The notes beneath the pieces are model-generated. The model ran no database searches, was not told the origin of the DNA, and saw only the letters and a list, made by a program, of their open reading frames with translations. A DNA stretch of 6,117 bases from Pseudomonadota bacterium (GTDB taxonomy: Bacteria > Pseudomonadota > Alphaproteobacteria > Acetobacterales > Acetobacteraceae): NCBI GenBank assembly GCA_021808205.1, contig JAKBCD010000130.1, positions 1 through 6,117 of the forward strand, given 5' to 3'. Shown here piece by piece: positions 1 through 6,117 of the stretch (its first letter is position 1; each line of letters opens with the position of its first letter). The position numbers were made by a program, and so were the translations under genes.

Positions 1-108
1 GAGGATGAGGAACAGCACCGCGTGCACCGGGTTGCGGCTGGTCACCACCATCACCGCCGAGGCCAGCAGGAAGAAGGAAAAGAGATAGAAAGCGAGGTTC
101 TGGATCAT
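1..108 (-). CDS. nuoJ: NADH-quinone oxidoreductase subunit J (NuoJ, ND6 type), N-terminal part
   Basis: This is the 5' end of nuoJ, which encodes a small membrane-arm subunit equivalent to mitochondrial ND6 and NQO10. Only 36 codons are visible before the window edge. The translation begins MIQNLAFYLFSFFLLASAVM, a first membrane helix (about 3-22), and continues VVTSRNPVHAVLFLIL. The RNPVHAVLFLIL segment is the conserved NuoJ signature between helices 1 and 2. The ATG at 108 is 12 nt after the nuoI stop and has TAAGGA 9 nt upstream. Position directly after nuoI matches the standard nuo order. The rest of the gene lies outside the window. Confidence 0.93.
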   Translation of the reverse strand, partial: MIQNLAFYLFSFFLLASAVMVVTSRNPVHAVLFLIL

Positions 109-117
109 GTTTGGCTG

Positions 118-123
118 TCCTTA
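118..123 (-). promoter_or_regulatory. Ribosome binding site for nuoJ, fused to the nuoI stop
   Basis: TAAGGA on the minus strand: the TAA is the nuoI stop codon. It ends 9 nt before the nuoJ ATG at 108, with the same 12-nt spacer length as at the nuoH/nuoI junction. Confidence 0.6.
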
Positions 124-609
124 CCGGTACGGCGCGTCCAGCTCGAGCCGGCGCGCAAGCTCCGGCTCCCAGCGGTCGCCATTATCCAGCAGCTTCTGCT
201 TGTCATAGAGAAGCTCCTCGCGGGTTTCGGTCGCGTACTCAAAATTCGGTCCTTCGACAATGGCATCCACCGGGCAGGCTTCCTCGCACAGCCCGCAATA
301 GATGCATTTCACCATGTCGATATCGTAGCGCGTGGTGCGGCGTGAGCCATCCTCGCGCGGTTCAGCCTCGATGGTGATGGCCTGCGCCGGGCAAACCGCC
401 TCGCACAGCTTGCAGGCAATGCAGCGCTCCTCGCCATTAGGGTAACGGCGCAGCGCGTGTTCGCCTCTGAAGCGGGGGCTCGTGGGATTTTTCTCAAACG
501 GGTAATTGATGGTCGCCTTGGGCCGGAAGAAATAGCGCAAGGTGATGCCAAGGCCGCAAAGAATTTCCCACAGCACAAGACTCCACGTCCAACGGAGGAC
601 TTTGTTCAT
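121..609 (-). CDS. nuoI: NADH-quinone oxidoreductase subunit I (NuoI, TYKY / NQO9 type)
   Basis: NuoI is the ferredoxin-like subunit carrying [4Fe-4S] clusters N6a and N6b, which relay electrons from NuoG to N2 in NuoB beside the quinone site. The 162-residue product has an amphipathic, aromatic-rich N-terminal segment (1-30) that lies on the membrane arm in this family. Two ferredoxin motifs follow: C63, C66, C69, C73 ([12 protein letters not shown]) and C102, C105, C108, C112 ([12 protein letters not shown]). The linker [18 protein letters not shown] and the downstream [17 protein letters not shown] block are family-specific and separate it from generic ferredoxins. The length agrees with alphaproteobacterial NuoI and is shorter than the 180-residue E. 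coli form. The ATG at 609 follows an SD that abuts the nuoH stop. It ends with TAA. Confidence 0.98.
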   Translation of the reverse strand: MNKVLRWTWSLVLWEILCGLGITLRYFFRPKATINYPFEKNPTSPRFRGEHALRRYPNGEERCIACKLCEAVCPAQAITIEAEPREDGSRRTTRYDIDMVKCIYCGLCEEACPVDAIVEGPNFEYATETREELLYDKQKLLDNGDRWEPELARRLELDAPYR

Positions 610-618
610 TTTACTGTT

Positions 619-624
619 CCCTTA
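619..624 (-). promoter_or_regulatory. Ribosome binding site for nuoI, fused to the nuoH stop
   Basis: TAAGGG on the minus strand: the TAA is the nuoH stop codon and forms part of the anti-SD-complementary sequence. It ends 9 nt before the nuoI ATG at 609, in a 12-nt spacer. Confidence 0.6.
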
Positions 625-1623
625 CGCATGGGGCAGCCAGCCGAAATATTCCACCACGCCCGCGACAGCGACGAGATAGACGAGAGAGATGGGCAGAAAC
701 ACTTTCCAGCCCAGCGCCATCAGCTGGTCGTAACGGTAGCGCGGCAGCGTGGCACGCACCCACACAAATACAAACAGGCAGATGAACACCTTGATGAGGA
801 ACCACAACACGCCGCCGGGCAGGAACGGCAGCGGCGAAAGCCAGCCGCCCAGGAACAGCACCGTGGTCATGCCGCTGATCATAATCATGTTCGCGTATTC
901 ACCCAGGAAGAACAGCGCGAAGGACATGGCGCTGTACTCCACAAAGAACCCGGCGACAATCTCCGACTCACCTTCAGCCAGATCGAACGGCGCGCGGTTG
1001 GTCTCCGCCAGGCCGGAGATGAAGAAAATGATGAACAGCGGAAACAGCGGCACCGCGAACCAGAGATGCTTCTGCGCCAGCACGATGGCGTTGAGGTTCA
1101 GGCTGCCCGCGAGAATGAGCACCGTGACAATTACGAAGCCCATGGAGACTTCGTAGGAGACCATCTGTGCCGCGGAACGCAGCGCGCCCAAAAAGGCATA
1201 TTTGGAGTTGGATGCCCAACCCGCCACGATAACCCCGTAAACGCCAAGCGAGGAAACAGCAAAAAGGTAGAGGATGCCGACATTGATGTTGGCGATACCC
1301 CAGCCGTTATTCACCGGAATCACCGCCCAGGCGATGATGGCGAGGCCGAAGGTGATCATCGGCGCCAGCACGAACAAAACCTTGTCCGCGCCCGTGGGGA
1401 TGATGGTTTCCTTGGTCAGCATTTTCAGCGCATCGGCGAAAGGCTGCATCAGCCCAAACGGGCCGACCACGTTGGGGCCTTTGCGAAGCTGAATGGCACC
1501 CATCACCTTGCGCTCGAAGTAAGTGAGATAGGCGACGCCGATGAGCAGCGGCACCACCAGCGCCAGAGTCTTCAGAACCGTGAGGATCAAGATCCCCAAA
1601 TATGTGTCCCAGAACGGCATCAT
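622..1623 (-). CDS. nuoH: NADH-quinone oxidoreductase subunit H (NuoH, ND1 / NQO8 type)
   Basis: NuoH is the inner-membrane subunit joining the peripheral and membrane arms. It lines the quinone access channel and the first proton path (E-channel). The 333-residue product is strongly hydrophobic, with about eight membrane helices by eye (roughly 12-33, 84-104, 116-136, 158-180, 188-204, 238-258, 272-290, 308-326). Diagnostic motifs are [20 protein letters not shown] (36-55), the acidic loop [20 protein letters not shown] (206-225) followed by FFVEYSA, and [13 protein letters not shown] (290-302). Two ATGs lie in tandem at 1623 and 1620. The first is preferred because GGAGG sits 7 nt before it, while the second would be 10 nt away; the difference is one methionine. 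The gene overlaps the nuoG stop by 4 nt and ends with TAA, 12 nt before nuoI. Confidence 0.98.
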   Translation of the reverse strand: MMPFWDTYLGILILTVLKTLALVVPLLIGVAYLTYFERKVMGAIQLRKGPNVVGPFGLMQPFADALKMLTKETIIPTGADKVLFVLAPMITFGLAIIAWAVIPVNNGWGIANINVGILYLFAVSSLGVYGVIVAGWASNSKYAFLGALRSAAQMVSYEVSMGFVIVTVLILAGSLNLNAIVLAQKHLWFAVPLFPLFIIFFISGLAETNRAPFDLAEGESEIVAGFFVEYSAMSFALFFLGEYANMIMISGMTTVLFLGGWLSPLPFLPGGVLWFLIKVFICLFVFVWVRATLPRYRYDQLMALGWKVFLPISLVYLVAVAGVVEYFGWLPHA

Positions 1624-3671
1624 TCCGCGGCCTCCGCCAGGGCAGGATTATGGGCAGCCACGCAAGCAGCCATAGTTGGGCTGGACCGGCTGATCACATC
1701 CGTCTGGTAATAATTCGGCAGCGGCGGCGTGAAGGGCACGTTGCTCAGCGCACCGGCGGCAGCCGGACCGGCGGTGTCCGTTCCTGCAAAGCGCCGGAAT
1801 TCCTCCGCGAAAACCGGATATTCGGCCTTAAGATGGTCGCGCAGCTGCTCCAGCGTGTCATACGGCAGTGCATGGCCGAGATAGGCCGAGATGGCGCGCA
1901 GAATTCGCCAATCCTCGCGCGCATCGCCCGGCGGCTTTACCGCGACGTACGCACGCTGCCCGCGGCCTTCGGTGTTCACGTAAGTGCCGTCTTTTTCCGT
2001 GTAGGCGGCACCGGGCAAAACCACATCCGCGCGGGCGGCACCGGCATCGCCATGATGGCCCTGGTAAATCACGAAGCTCTGGGCAGGAATGTTGCGTACC
2101 GCCTCGGCATCTACACCCAGCAGCCAAAGCACGTCCGCGCCGCCCGAGAGCAGCGCCTGCGCATCCATGGCACCCTCACCCGGCAGGAAACCCAGATCCA
2201 GCGCACCAACGCGCGACGCCGCGTGATGCAGTACATTGAAGCCATGCCATTCCGGCGTGAGCATGTTGAACTGCGAAGCCAGCTTCCAGGCGGCGGCGTG
2301 AAGGGCGGCGCCATCCGGCCGGGCCAGTGCACCGGCACCCAGAATGAGCATCGGCTTGGCTGCGTTCTTCAGCACCTCGGCGAAGGGATGCGTGCCATTC
2401 AGCAACGCCGGGAGCGCGTCAGCCGTCTCCCCCACATGGTCGTATTTGTAGGTAAGATCAGCGGTTTTCCCAATCACGCCGACCGGGAACTTACCGGCGA
2501 GCCAACGCTTGCGGATGCGCGCGTTCAGCACCGGCGCCTCGTGGCGCGGATTGCTGCCGACGATCAGCAGCGCGTCGGCCTCTTCGATTCCGGCGATGGT
2601 GGTATTGAAAAGATAGAAGGCGCGCTTGGATGTATCAAAAACTGCGCCATCGATCCGGCAATCGATATTTCTGCTGCCCATGGCGGCGAAAAATTCCTTC
2701 AGCGCCAGCATGGATTCGACATCCGCGAGGTCGCCAGCCAGCGCGCCCATTTTGGTGGGGGCGGTGGTTTTCACCTTGCCCGCGATGGCGGCAAAGGCTT
2801 CTTCCCAACTTGCCGCGCGCAGCTTGCCGTTTTCACGAATCCAAGGCCGGTCCAACCGGCGGCGCTTCAGGCCATCCACCGAGAAGCGGGACTTATCGCC
2901 CAGCCATTCCTCGTTCACATCGTCGTTGATGCGCGGCAGAATCCGCAGCACTTCCGCACCACGCGCATCAATGCGGATATTCGCACCCAGCGCGTCCAGC
3001 ACGTCGATGCTGTCGGTCTTGCGCAGCTCCCATGGACGGGCGGTGAAGGCATAGGGCTTGGAGGTGAGCGCGCCGACAGGGCAAAGATCAATGATATTGC
3101 CGGAAAGTTCGGAAGTCAACGCCTTCTGCACATAGGTGCCGACCTTGGTTTCCTCACCCCGCTGGGTGGCACCCAGCTCCGCCACACCGGCAACTTCAGT
3201 CGTGAAGCGGATGCAGCGCGTGCAATGGATGCAGCGCGTCATGGTGGTGCGCACCAGCGGCCCCCAATCGGGCTGCGCCACGCTGCGCTTGTCTTCCTCG
3301 TAACGCGAGGTGTCACGCCCATAGGCCACGGCTTCGTCCTGCAAATCGCACTCGCCGCCCTGGTCGCAGATCGGGCAATCCAGCGGATGGTTGATCAGCA
3401 AAAATTCCATCACGCCGCGGCGGCCCTTGCGGACCATCTCGCTATCTGTGTGCACCACCATGCCATCCGCCACCGGTTGGCCGCAGGAGGCCACGGGTTT
3501 CGGCGGCATCTTCTCAATCTCGACAAGACACATGCGGCAATTGCCGGCGATGGATAGGCGCTCGTGGTAGCAGAAACGCGGAATTTCAATGCCCGCCGCT
3601 TCAGCGGCCTGGATCACGGTCGAGCCATTCGGAACCTCGACCTCGATGCCATCTATGGTGAGTTTTGCCAT
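1620..3671 (-). CDS. nuoG: NADH-quinone oxidoreductase subunit G (NuoG, 75-kDa / NQO3 type)
   Basis: NuoG is the largest peripheral-arm subunit and carries electrons from NuoF towards NuoI. The 683-residue product starts with a plant-type ferredoxin domain: C34, C45, C48 and C63 bind [2Fe-2S] N1b. The His-Cys motif H95, C99, C102, C108 binds N5, and C147, C150, C153 with C197 bind N4. From about residue 210 onward lies a molybdopterin-oxidoreductase-like domain without visible cofactor ligands, as usual for the family. The stretch 200-265 has no cysteine, so the N7 cluster of E. coli-type NuoG is absent. The C-terminus ([20 protein letters not shown]) matches the alphaproteobacterial pattern. 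The ATG at 3671 has GGCGGAG 6 nt upstream, inside the end of nuoF. The TGA stop overlaps the nuoH start as ATGA. Confidence 0.98.
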   Translation of the reverse strand: MAKLTIDGIEVEVPNGSTVIQAAEAAGIEIPRFCYHERLSIAGNCRMCLVEIEKMPPKPVASCGQPVADGMVVHTDSEMVRKGRRGVMEFLLINHPLDCPICDQGGECDLQDEAVAYGRDTSRYEEDKRSVAQPDWGPLVRTTMTRCIHCTRCIRFTTEVAGVAELGATQRGEETKVGTYVQKALTSELSGNIIDLCPVGALTSKPYAFTARPWELRKTDSIDVLDALGANIRIDARGAEVLRILPRINDDVNEEWLGDKSRFSVDGLKRRRLDRPWIRENGKLRAASWEEAFAAIAGKVKTTAPTKMGALAGDLADVESMLALKEFFAAMGSRNIDCRIDGAVFDTSKRAFYLFNTTIAGIEEADALLIVGSNPRHEAPVLNARIRKRWLAGKFPVGVIGKTADLTYKYDHVGETADALPALLNGTHPFAEVLKNAAKPMLILGAGALARPDGAALHAAAWKLASQFNMLTPEWHGFNVLHHAASRVGALDLGFLPGEGAMDAQALLSGGADVLWLLGVDAEAVRNIPAQSFVIYQGHHGDAGAARADVVLPGAAYTEKDGTYVNTEGRGQRAYVAVKPPGDAREDWRILRAISAYLGHALPYDTLEQLRDHLKAEYPVFAEEFRRFAGTDTAGPAAAGALSNVPFTPPLPNYYQTDVISRSSPTMAACVAAHNPALAEAAE
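1631..1635 (-). promoter_or_regulatory. Ribosome binding site for nuoH
   Basis: GGAGG on the minus strand, in the final codons of nuoG, 7 nt before the first of two tandem ATGs (1623) and 10 nt before the second (1620). The spacing favours the first ATG, whose last bases overlap the nuoG stop. Confidence 0.7.
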
Positions 3672-3674
3672 GGC

Positions 3675-4967
3675 TTACTCCGCCGCCTGCGCCTGAACGG
3701 GCGGTTGATAATCAGTTGCCCGCGCCTCGACCTCTGGCCGGAAGGCGCGCATCATGCCCTGGATCGGCCAGGAAGCCGCCTCGCCAAAGGCGCAGATCGT
3801 GTGGCCCGCCACCTGCGTTGTCACTTGCTCAAGCAAATGAATATCCGCAAGCGTGGCCTTGTTTTTCACGATCCGGTCCATCTGGCGCATCATCCAGCCC
3901 GTACCCTCGCGGCAGGGCGTGCACTGGCCGCAGCTTTCGTGCTTGAAGAATTTGGAAAGCCGCCAGATCGCCTTCACCACATCCACGGATTTATCCATGA
4001 CGATGATAGCCCCGGAACCCATCATGCTTTTTGAAGCCGCCAGGCTGTCAAAATCCATCAGCTGGGTGTCACACATCGCCTTGTTCAACACCGGCGAGGA
4101 TGCGCCGCCGGGGATGATGGCGCCGAGATTATCCCAGCCACCACGCACGCCGCCAGCATGTTTCTCGATCAGCTCCCGCAACGGAATGCCCAGCTCTTCC
4201 TCAACATTGCAGGGATTGTTCACATGGCCGGAGATGCAGAAAATTTTCGTGCCCGCGTTCTTCGGGCGGCCAAGCCCGGCAAACCAGGCGCCGCCGCGGC
4301 GCATGATGGTGGGCACGCCCGCGATGGTCTCCACATTGTTCACCGTGGTCGGGCAGCCATAAAGCCCCATCGCCGCCGGAAAAGGCGGCTTCATGCGCGG
4401 CATTCCTTTCTTGCCTTCGAGGCTTTCCAGCATCGCGGATTCTTCACCGCAAATATACGCGCCAGCGCCGCGTTGCAGCACGAGGTCAAAATCCCACCCC
4501 GAACCTGCCGCATTCACGCCCAGAAGCCCTGCTTCATAGGCTTCGTCGATCGCCGCCTGGAGAACCCGTGCTTCGTTGTAATATTCGCCGCGAATGTAGA
4601 TGAACGCCTTGTTAGCCCCCATCGCAAAGCTCGCGATCAGCGCGCCTTCTATGAGCTTATGCGGCTCATTGCGCATGATATCGCGGTCCTTGCAGGTGCC
4701 AGGCTCGGATTCATCGGCGTTGATAACGAGATACGAAGGCCGGCCATCGCTTTGCTTGGGCATGAAGGACCATTTCATACCGGTAGGAAACCCAGCCCCG
4801 CCACGCCCGCGCATACCCGAGGTTTTCATTTCCTCAATCAGCGCATCCCGTCCGCGGGCGATAATATCCGCCGTCTTGTCCCAATCGCCGCGCGCGCGCG
4901 CCGCTGCCAGCTTCCAATCCTGCTGGCCGTAAAGATTTTGATAGATGCGGTCTGAATCGTTCAGCAT
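3675..4967 (-). CDS. nuoF: NADH-quinone oxidoreductase subunit F (NuoF, 51-kDa / NQO1 type)
   Basis: NuoF is the NADH-oxidising flavoprotein of complex I. It takes a hydride from NADH onto FMN and passes electrons to its [4Fe-4S] cluster N3 and on to NuoG. The 430 residues show the glycine-rich nucleotide-binding motif [13 protein letters not shown] (54-66), the FMN-region block [13 protein letters not shown] (83-95), and [11 protein letters not shown] (167-177). The N3 ligands are C346, C349 and C352 in [12 protein letters not shown], plus C392 in TICAFGEA. Length and C-terminus fit the alphaproteobacterial/mitochondrial form. The frame stays open upstream to 5042, but the ATG at 4967 is preferred. 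It has GGGGAG 7 nt upstream and begins the conserved part ([14 protein letters not shown]), and the upstream extension would lie wholly within the nuoE tail. It stops with TAA, 3 nt before nuoG. Confidence 0.98.
   Translation of the reverse strand: MLNDSDRIYQNLYGQQDWKLAAARARGDWDKTADIIARGRDALIEEMKTSGMRGRGGAGFPTGMKWSFMPKQSDGRPSYLVINADESEPGTCKDRDIMRNEPHKLIEGALIASFAMGANKAFIYIRGEYYNEARVLQAAIDEAYEAGLLGVNAAGSGWDFDLVLQRGAGAYICGEESAMLESLEGKKGMPRMKPPFPAAMGLYGCPTTVNNVETIAGVPTIMRRGGAWFAGLGRPKNAGTKIFCISGHVNNPCNVEEELGIPLRELIEKHAGGVRGGWDNLGAIIPGGASSPVLNKAMCDTQLMDFDSLAASKSMMGSGAIIVMDKSVDVVKAIWRLSKFFKHESCGQCTPCREGTGWMMRQMDRIVKNKATLADIHLLEQVTTQVAGHTICAFGEAASWPIQGMMRAFRPEVEARATDYQPPVQAQAAE
3678..3684 (-). promoter_or_regulatory. 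Ribosome binding site for nuoG
   Basis: GGCGGAG on the minus strand, in the last codons of nuoF and immediately before its TAA stop. It lies 6 nt before the nuoG ATG at 3671. Confidence 0.65.
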
Positions 4968-4971
4968 CAGC

Positions 4972-5598
4972 TCACTCCCCGGCGGGTGGGTTGGAAAGCA
5001 ACGAGGTCTGGCCCGAAGCCGGAGCCGAGGATGAACGCCCACCCAGCGAGCCCGCCGGCGGCAACGGCTTACCCGCCTTTAAATCCGCGATGAGCGCTTC
5101 CGTGCGCGCCGCGTCCATATCCTCGTAATAATCATCGTTCACCTGCAAAATCGGCGCGTTCACGCAGGCGCCGAGGCATTCCACCTCTTTCAAGGTAAAC
5201 AAGCCATCTTCGCTGGTTTCACCGAAATGCTTAATGCCGCTGGCCTTTTTGCAGGCGCTTACAACATCGTCCGACCCGCGCAGCCAGCATGGTGTGGTGG
5301 TGCAAACCTGGAGATGATATTTGCCCACCGGCTTCAGGTTGAACATGGTGTAGAAAGTTGCGACCTCGTAAACCCGCATGGGGGCAACACCAAGGATCTC
5401 AGCCACCCTGTCCATCGCCACGCGGGGCAGCCAAGCAGAGCCTGTTTGCGCTTCCATCTGCCGCTGGGCGAGGTCCAGCAGAGATTTCACAGCGCTCATC
5501 TGCCGGCCTTCGGGGTATTTCTTGATCGCCTTTTCCACCAACTTCATGTTGGTTTCGGTAAAGGCAAAGCTGGTCGGTTCTGCGTGTGTGCTGCTCAC
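4972..5598 (-). CDS. nuoE: NADH-quinone oxidoreductase subunit E (NuoE, 24-kDa / NQO2 type)
   Basis: NuoE is the thioredoxin-like [2Fe-2S] subunit of the NADH-dehydrogenase module; it binds NuoF and holds cluster N1a. The 208-residue product has an N-terminal helical region (about 15-90), then the ferredoxin fold with ligands C99 and C104 (CTTTPC) and C141 and C145 (CLGAC), the family spacing. Residues 178-208 form a Pro/Gly/Ser-rich tail that resembles the extension of alphaproteobacterial NuoE. I chose the GTG start at 5598. It overlaps the nuoD stop as GTGA, has GGTGAG 8 nt upstream, and keeps the SFAFT segment found near the start of homologues. The next in-frame ATG (Met18) would remove that segment. 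The stop is TGA, 4 nt before nuoF. Confidence 0.97.
   Translation of the reverse strand: MSSTHAEPTSFAFTETNMKLVEKAIKKYPEGRQMSAVKSLLDLAQRQMEAQTGSAWLPRVAMDRVAEILGVAPMRVYEVATFYTMFNLKPVGKYHLQVCTTTPCWLRGSDDVVSACKKASGIKHFGETSEDGLFTLKEVECLGACVNAPILQVNDDYYEDMDAARTEALIADLKAGKPLPPAGSLGGRSSSAPASGQTSLLSNPPAGE
4975..4980 (-). promoter_or_regulatory. Ribosome binding site for nuoF
   Basis: GGGGAG on the minus strand, just before the nuoE TGA stop and 7 nt before the ATG at 4967. This decides the nuoF start against the longer reading that opens at 5042. Confidence 0.7.
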
Positions 5599-6117
5599 CG
5601 GTCGATCTCACCAAAAACAATGTCAAGCGACCCGAGGATCGCCACCATATCAGCCAGCATGTGGCCCTTGCAGAGCTTTTCTGTCGCCTGCAAATGCGAG
5701 AATCCGGTTGCGCGGATTTTACAACGATACGGACGGTTCGTGCCGTCCGATTGCAGGTACACGGCAAATTCACCCTTCGGCGCTTCCACGGCGGTGTAAG
5801 TGGCGCCGGCAGGAACGTGATAGCCTTCGGTATACAGTTTGAAGTGATGGATCAGCGCTTCCATCGAATGCTTCATCTCCGCGCGTGTCGGCGGGGTGAT
5901 TTTGCGGTCTTGCACCTTTACCGGCCCCGGTTTCATTTTCGCCAGAGCCTGCCTGATGATTTTCAAGCTCTCACGCATCTCAGCCATGCGGACGAGATAG
6001 CGATCGTAGGAATCGCCGTGCTTGCCGACAGGAACGTCGAACTCCACCTCGGCATATTTATCGTAAGGCTGGGCGCGGCGTAGGTCCCATGCCACACCGG
6101 AGCCGCGCAGAGACGGG
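5595..6117 (-). CDS. nuoD: NADH-quinone oxidoreductase subunit D (NuoD), C-terminal part
   Basis: This is the 3' end of nuoD, the 49-kDa/NQO4-type subunit of the complex I peripheral arm, which forms the quinone-binding pocket together with NuoB and NuoH. The window edge cuts it. The visible 173 residues are open from the first base and include the family block [21 protein letters not shown] lies inside this block (6095-6093) but it is an internal valine, not a start. Further conserved segments are [34 protein letters not shown] with the following RCKIRA, and the terminal [25 protein letters not shown] end. The family is usually about 390-400 residues, so somewhat less than half is visible. 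The quinone-site Tyr and His lie in the missing N-terminal part and cannot be checked. The TGA stop overlaps the GTG start of nuoE. Confidence 0.97.
   Translation of the reverse strand, partial: PSLRGSGVAWDLRRAQPYDKYAEVEFDVPVGKHGDSYDRYLVRMAEMRESLKIIRQALAKMKPGPVKVQDRKITPPTRAEMKHSMEALIHHFKLYTEGYHVPAGATYTAVEAPKGEFAVYLQSDGTNRPYRCKIRATGFSHLQATEKLCKGHMLADMVAILGSLDIVFGEIDR
5607..5612 (-). promoter_or_regulatory. Ribosome binding site for nuoE
   Basis: GGTGAG reads on the minus strand 8 nt before the GTG start at 5598. It lies inside the last codons of nuoD (the Gly-Glu of FGEIDR). It supports the GTG over the ATG at codon 18, and with the GTGA overlap suggests translation coupled to nuoD. Confidence 0.6.

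Noticed and set aside
457..1710. A 417-codon open frame on the plus strand opposite nuoI and nuoH
   Set aside because: Again in codon register with both sense genes, which happen to share a frame across the 12-nt spacer. The composition is that of an antisense shadow, and there is no family similarity I can see.
1721..2306. 17-bp exact direct repeat (1721-1737 and 2290-2306) within nuoG
   Set aside because: The copies are read in different codon frames, encoding unrelated residues in GC-rich codons. There are only two copies and no flanking structure, so chance is the best explanation.
3209..3239. 13-bp direct repeat with an 18-nt period in nuoG
   Set aside because: It encodes the repeated protein motif TRCI in [12 protein letters not shown], which supplies the N4 cysteine ligands. 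The repeat follows from the protein sequence.
1602..3557. A 651-codon open frame on the plus strand lying almost wholly opposite nuoG
   Set aside because: It is in exact codon register with nuoG, so stops could arise only from TTA, CTA or TCA codons in nuoG, which this GC-rich genome seldom uses. Its translation is rich in His, Arg and Gln with no recognisable domain, while nuoG is unambiguous.
4158..4955. A 265-codon open frame on the plus strand opposite nuoF, with similar plus-strand frames at 3564-4034, 5227-5799 and 5586-6083
   Set aside because: All are in register with the sense genes and explained by the same codon avoidance. None shows a domain or a conserved motif.
4968..5042. N-terminal extension of NuoF by 25 residues, to a start at 5042
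   Set aside because: The extension overlaps the end of nuoE, is Arg/Pro-rich and unlike NuoF N-termini. The ATG at 4967 has a good SD at proper spacing.
6093..6095. GTG as a possible start of a short NuoD-like protein
   Set aside because: The frame stays open upstream to the window edge and encodes conserved NuoD residues (LRGSG) before this codon. It is an internal valine.

Overview
The window is an internal piece of a respiratory complex I operon (proton-pumping NADH:ubiquinone oxidoreductase, nuo). All genes are on the minus strand, so transcription runs from high to low coordinates. The order is nuoD (3' part only), nuoE, nuoF, nuoG, nuoH, nuoI and nuoJ (5' part only). Both edges cut through genes, so the operon continues beyond the window on both sides.

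The proteins point to an alphaproteobacterium. NuoG is 683 residues and lacks the extra N7 cysteine motif of the long E. coli-type subunit. NuoI is 162 residues with the two ferredoxin motifs of the mitochondrial TYKY/NQO9 type. NuoE carries a Pro/Gly/Ser-rich tail of the kind seen in alphaproteobacterial NuoE. NuoF ends shortly after its N3 ligands. The DNA is GC-rich and rarely uses TTA, CTA or TCA codons. I cannot name the genus from sequence alone.

Layout, in transcription order: nuoD (peripheral arm, quinone-site subunit) 6117-5595; nuoE (N1a cluster) 5598-4972; nuoF (FMN, NADH, N3) 4967-3675; nuoG (N1b, N4, N5) 3671-1620; nuoH (membrane quinone-channel subunit) 1623-622; nuoI (N6a/N6b) 609-121; nuoJ (membrane arm) 108-1. 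Junctions are very tight: 4-nt overlaps at D/E (GTGA) and G/H (ATGA), gaps of 4 nt (E/F) and 3 nt (F/G), and gaps of 12 nt (H/I and I/J). Each start has a plausible Shine-Dalgarno sequence inside or abutting the previous gene. This fits one polycistronic mRNA with coupled translation.

Together the genes give the electron path: NADH to FMN (NuoF), then through the NuoF/NuoG iron-sulfur chain to NuoI, and on to quinone at the NuoD/NuoH interface. NuoH and NuoJ belong to the proton-translocating membrane arm.

No stretch longer than about 12 nt lies outside a gene. I see no promoter, terminator, RNA gene, mobile element, CRISPR array or long repeat. I find no undescribed system here; it reads as an intact, conserved housekeeping operon. 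The findings below are small points and are scored low.
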